Source of the DNA: DATJSJ01 sp035504175
GTDB lineage: Bacteria; Pseudomonadota; Alphaproteobacteria; Acetobacterales; Acetobacteraceae
Assembly: GCA_035504175.1 (NCBI GenBank)
Contig: DATJSJ010000240.1
Coordinates: 1-8,181 of the forward strand
Length of the DNA: 8,181 bases
Reading direction: 5' to 3'
The position numbers and the translations under genes are program-made. This document shows positions 5,990-8,181 of this stretch, piece after piece (position 1 is the first letter of the stretch; each line of letters opens with the position of its first letter). The notes under the pieces are model-generated. The model saw nothing but the letters and a program-made list of their open reading frames with translations. It was not told where the DNA came from and ran no database searches.

Positions 5990-6979
5990 ATGGAACAGCG
6001 CAAACTGGGGCAGGGATTGGAAGTGACGGCCCTTTCGCTGGGTGCGATGGGCTACGGGAAGTCCCGCGACATACCCGACCGTGCCGAGATGATCGCGCTG
6101 CTGCGGAAAGCCGTCGATCTCGGCATGGATTTTTTCGACACGGCCGAGACCTACGGCCCCTGGACCAACGAGATCATGGTGGGCGAAGCCTTCCGCGGCA
6201 TGCGCGACAAGGTGAAGATCGCGACCAAATTCGGCTGGGACATCGACCAGGAGACAGGCGAACACCGTGGTGGCGTCAACAGCAAGCCGGCGCAGATTCG
6301 CCTCGCGGTGGAAGGCAGCCTGCGGCGGCTCGGTACGGATTACATCGATCTCTACTACCAGCACCGGGTCGATCCCGAGGTGCCGATGGAAGAGGTCGCC
6401 GGCGTGGTGAAAGACCTGATCCAGCAGGGAAAGGTCAGGTATTTCGGTCTGTCGGAAGCGGGCGCGGGATCGATCCGCCGCGCGCATGCCGTGCAGCCCG
6501 TGGCGGCGTTGCAAAGCGAGTACTCGCTATGGACGCGCGAGCCCGAGGACGAGATTATCCCCACGCTTGAGGCGCTCGGCATCGGCCTGGTTCCCTTCAG
6601 CCCGCTCGGCAAGGGCTTTCTCACCGGCACGATCGACGCGGCGACCACCTTCGGCGAGGGCGATTTCCGCCGCAGCATTCCGCGTTTTGCTCCCGAAGCC
6701 CGCGACGCCAATCAGCGTCTGATCGAGCTCCTGCGCAGGATCGGCCGCCGCCATGAGGCGACCTCGGCGCAGGTGGCACTCGCGTGGCTGCTTGCCCGCA
6801 AGCCGTGGATCGTGCCGCTGTTCGGCACCCGCAAGCTCGAGCGGTTCGAGGAAAATCTCGGCGCGCTCGCCGTGCGCCTGACCGCGGATGACATGCAGGA
6901 GCTCGACGGCAGCAGGACGACCCTGCCGGTGCAGGGCGCCCGCTATCCGGCCGAACATATGAGGCGCGTCGGGCTCTGA
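5990..6979 (+). CDS. Aldo/keto reductase, long type (AKR13/YakC-like)
   Basis: This 329-residue enzyme is preceded by GGAGGAG (5978-5984) 5 nt before the ATG at 5990, the strongest ribosome-binding site in the cluster. The catalytic tetrad is complete: Asp50 and Tyr55 in FFDTAETYGPWTNE, Lys80 in IATKFGWDID, and His125 in LYYQHRVDP. Other family marks are KVRYFGLSEAGAGSIRRAH (about 148-166), ALQSEYSLWTREPED, PFSPLGKGFLTG, and the NADP-binding end GTRKLERFEENLGAL (Arg and the EN pair). Relatives reduce aldehydes, methylglyoxal or pyridoxal using NADPH. The family is regularly found next to LysR regulators and is often annotated as a general aldehyde reductase. It closes the five-gene unit, 19 nt after the MFS stop. 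If the cupin is a hydroxynitrile lyase, this reductase could remove the aldehyde it releases; that link is an inference. Confidence 0.94.
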   Translation: MEQRKLGQGLEVTALSLGAMGYGKSRDIPDRAEMIALLRKAVDLGMDFFDTAETYGPWTNEIMVGEAFRGMRDKVKIATKFGWDIDQETGEHRGGVNSKPAQIRLAVEGSLRRLGTDYIDLYYQHRVDPEVPMEEVAGVVKDLIQQGKVRYFGLSEAGAGSIRRAHAVQPVAALQSEYSLWTREPEDEIIPTLEALGIGLVPFSPLGKGFLTGTIDAATTFGEGDFRRSIPRFAPEARDANQRLIELLRRIGRRHEATSAQVALAWLLARKPWIVPLFGTRKLERFEENLGALAVRLTADDMQELDGSRTTLPVQGARYPAEHMRRVGL

Positions 6980-7358
6980 GGCTCGAGCGCCGATTGACGC
7001 AAGGCAAATGTCTGAACGGACCGGCGGCAAACCACCCGTGGCGCCGATGAACGCGTTTGCCCGGATGGCCGCTCGGGAGACGCGAACCGGGCCGTCCAGG
7101 TCGCCGCGATTCAGTGCTGATGCCTGGCTTGGCAGCGGTGTGTCTGGTTGCCGGATCGCCAGATCGCTTCGGCGGCGACGGGCCTGGGTCGGATGCGGGT
7201 TCAGCTCCTCGTCGCTCCGTCAAGCGGGGCTGGCCGGACACGTGGCGATTTGAGCGGGGCGGGGCGCGTTGCGTTTGCGCCCGTGGCGCCGGGCGCCTGG
7301 CCCCCATTGCCTTGGCGACACGCGCTCCGTACCATCCCCGAAACGTGGGAGCGCGTCG
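6980..7358. other. 379-bp stretch without a convincing gene
   Basis: Between the reductase stop and the hydrolase start I find no protein resembling a known family. Short open frames occur on both strands (for example + 7008-7253), but their arginine/proline/serine-rich translations look like high-GC artefacts. No strong T-tailed terminator follows the reductase. A weak hairpin, GGGCGC (7262-7267) with GCGCCC (7277-7282), and the promoter candidate listed separately are the only signals seen. Confidence 0.5.
7307..7335 (+). promoter_or_regulatory. Candidate sigma-70 promoter of the secreted hydrolase
   Basis: TTGCCT (7307-7312) and TACCAT (7330-7335) are 17 bp apart, each matching 4 of 6 consensus bases. 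Transcription would begin near 7342, only about 17 nt before the ATG at 7359, just leaving room for the GGGAG at 7347-7351. A chance match is possible. Confidence 0.35.
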
Positions 7359-8181
7359 ATGCGAACGGCCACGATCCCGCTTGCTGGAGTCGCCGTCGCG
7401 ACGCTGGCGCTGCTGCTCGCCGCGACCCGAGCACGGGCGGCGACCCCATACGCGGCCGGCGTTCGCATCGTGGAATACACCGCGCCCGATCACCGGACGC
7501 TGTCGATGGCCGTGTTCTACCCGGCCCGCGCCGACGCCAACGCGGCGCCCCTGACCCTGCCGTTCACCACCCATGTCGCATTGCTCTCGGCCCCGCCGAT
7601 CGCGGACGACCACGTGCGGCATCCGCTGATCATGCTGTCGCACGGGCGCGGCAGCGATCCCTGGCAATATGCCTGGCTGGCGCAGATCTTCGCCGCGCAG
7701 GGCACCATCGTCGCCGGCGCGTTCCACTTCCGGGCCAACAGCTACGACCGCGACATCGCCCACCTTGCCAACCTGATCTGGCAGCGGCCGGTGGATCTGA
7801 GCCTCGATATCACCCACCTGCTGACCGATCCGGACTGGGCGCCGCACATCGACGCGCAGCGGATCGGCGTCATGGGCCACTCGCAGGGCGGGTTCACCGC
7901 GCTGTGGATCGGCGGCGCAGGCGTGACTGCCGATCGCTTCGCCGCGCTCCAGCGGCGCTTCGTCGCGAATCCACTCATCCCGGAGTCGATCCGCCGCACG
8001 CTGCCCGTCGATCCGACGCCGGCGCTGCACGTCGCCGACCCGCGGGTCAAAGCCGCGTTCGCAATGGCGCCGGGCGTGGTGCAGGCCTTCGGCATGGACG
8101 CGCAGGGACTGGCGCAGATGCACATCCCGGCCTTCATCGCGGTCGGCGACGCCGACACGCAGACGCCGCCTCCGGACAACG
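7359..8181 (+). CDS. Secreted alpha/beta-hydrolase (predicted dienelactone hydrolase-like), 3' end outside window
   Basis: The frame is open from ATG 7359 to the window edge (274 codons) with no stop. GGGAG (7347-7351) lies 7 nt upstream. Residues 1-27 form a signal peptide: a positive start, a hydrophobic core VAVATLALLLAAT, and an ARA cleavage motif at 25-27, so the mature enzyme should be periplasmic or secreted. The hydrolase core follows: VFYPAR, the oxyanion-type segment LIMLSHGRGSDP (His95-Gly96), and the nucleophile elbow GHSQGG with Ser175 (173-178) after IDAQRIGVM. The acid residue is probably in the FIAVGDADTQTPP segment near the edge; the catalytic His would lie beyond it. The layout resembles the predicted dienelactone hydrolase and platelet-activating-factor acetylhydrolase-like group, so it likely cleaves an ester. 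It is 379 nt from the reductase and probably has its own promoter. Confidence 0.88.
   Translation, partial: MRTATIPLAGVAVATLALLLAATRARAATPYAAGVRIVEYTAPDHRTLSMAVFYPARADANAAPLTLPFTTHVALLSAPPIADDHVRHPLIMLSHGRGSDPWQYAWLAQIFAAQGTIVAGAFHFRANSYDRDIAHLANLIWQRPVDLSLDITHLLTDPDWAPHIDAQRIGVMGHSQGGFTALWIGGAGVTADRFAALQRRFVANPLIPESIRRTLPVDPTPALHVADPRVKAAFAMAPGVVQAFGMDAQGLAQMHIPAFIAVGDADTQTPPPDN

Noticed and set aside
4753..6003. 416-codon - strand frame opposite the MFS gene
   Set aside because: Highly charged Arg/Asp/His-rich translation typical of the antisense of a hydrophobic GC-rich gene. The + strand frame has MFS helices and motif A.
7057..7554. + strand 165-codon frame in the gap before the hydrolase
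   Set aside because: Overlaps the first 196 bases of the hydrolase gene, including its signal peptide, in another frame. Composition is Arg/Pro/Ser-rich with no family signal or good ribosome-binding site.
6621..8123. 500-codon - strand frame spanning the reductase end, gap and hydrolase
   Set aside because: It crosses two solid + strand genes and an intergenic region without any recognisable motif.
1..8181. CRISPR array, tRNA/rRNA genes, insertion sequences or phage integrase
   Set aside because: No regularly spaced repeats, no cloverleaf or rRNA-like stretch, and no transposase or integrase motif was seen on either strand.

Overview
The window is very GC-rich, densely coding bacterial DNA with strongly G/C-ended codons. 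The protein families and style fit an alphaproteobacterium, perhaps Acetobacteraceae or Rhodospirillales. That placement is an inference from composition and gene content; there is no rRNA or other marker to confirm it.

Left part (1-2296, all + strand). The window opens inside the C-terminal end of a WD40-repeat protein. Next comes a complete aldo/keto reductase of the diketogluconate-reductase type. After it lies a complete type II toxin-antitoxin module: a Xre/MbcA/ParS-type antitoxin followed 6 nt later by a GTG-started RES-domain toxin, a family known to destroy NAD+. A near-perfect AT-rich inverted repeat at 1335-1366 overlaps a candidate promoter just before the antitoxin, and is a good candidate for the autoregulatory operator.

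Central part (2457-6979). A LysR-type regulator on the - strand is divergent from a + strand run of five genes: a Mn-type hydroxynitrile-lyase-like cupin, a carboxymuconolactone decarboxylase (CMD) family protein, a DUF2255 protein, a 12-TM major facilitator exporter and a second aldo/keto reductase of a different subfamily. The last four are tightly packed (4-nt overlap, 2-nt gap, 19-nt gap) and should be one transcript. The cupin lies 113 nt ahead of them and probably belongs to the same unit. The 127-bp divergent gap carries a perfect 13-bp palindrome, a candidate LysR site. A plausible joint role is handling of a reactive carbonyl, cyanohydrin or aromatic compound: the cupin cleaves or rearranges it, the reductase reduces the carbonyl product, and the MFS protein exports it. 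The substrate cannot be read from sequence.

Right part (6980-8181). A 379-bp stretch without a convincing gene is followed by a secreted alpha/beta-hydrolase with a signal peptide and a GHSQGG nucleophile elbow. This gene runs off the right edge. No tRNA, rRNA, CRISPR array, insertion sequence or integrase was seen.
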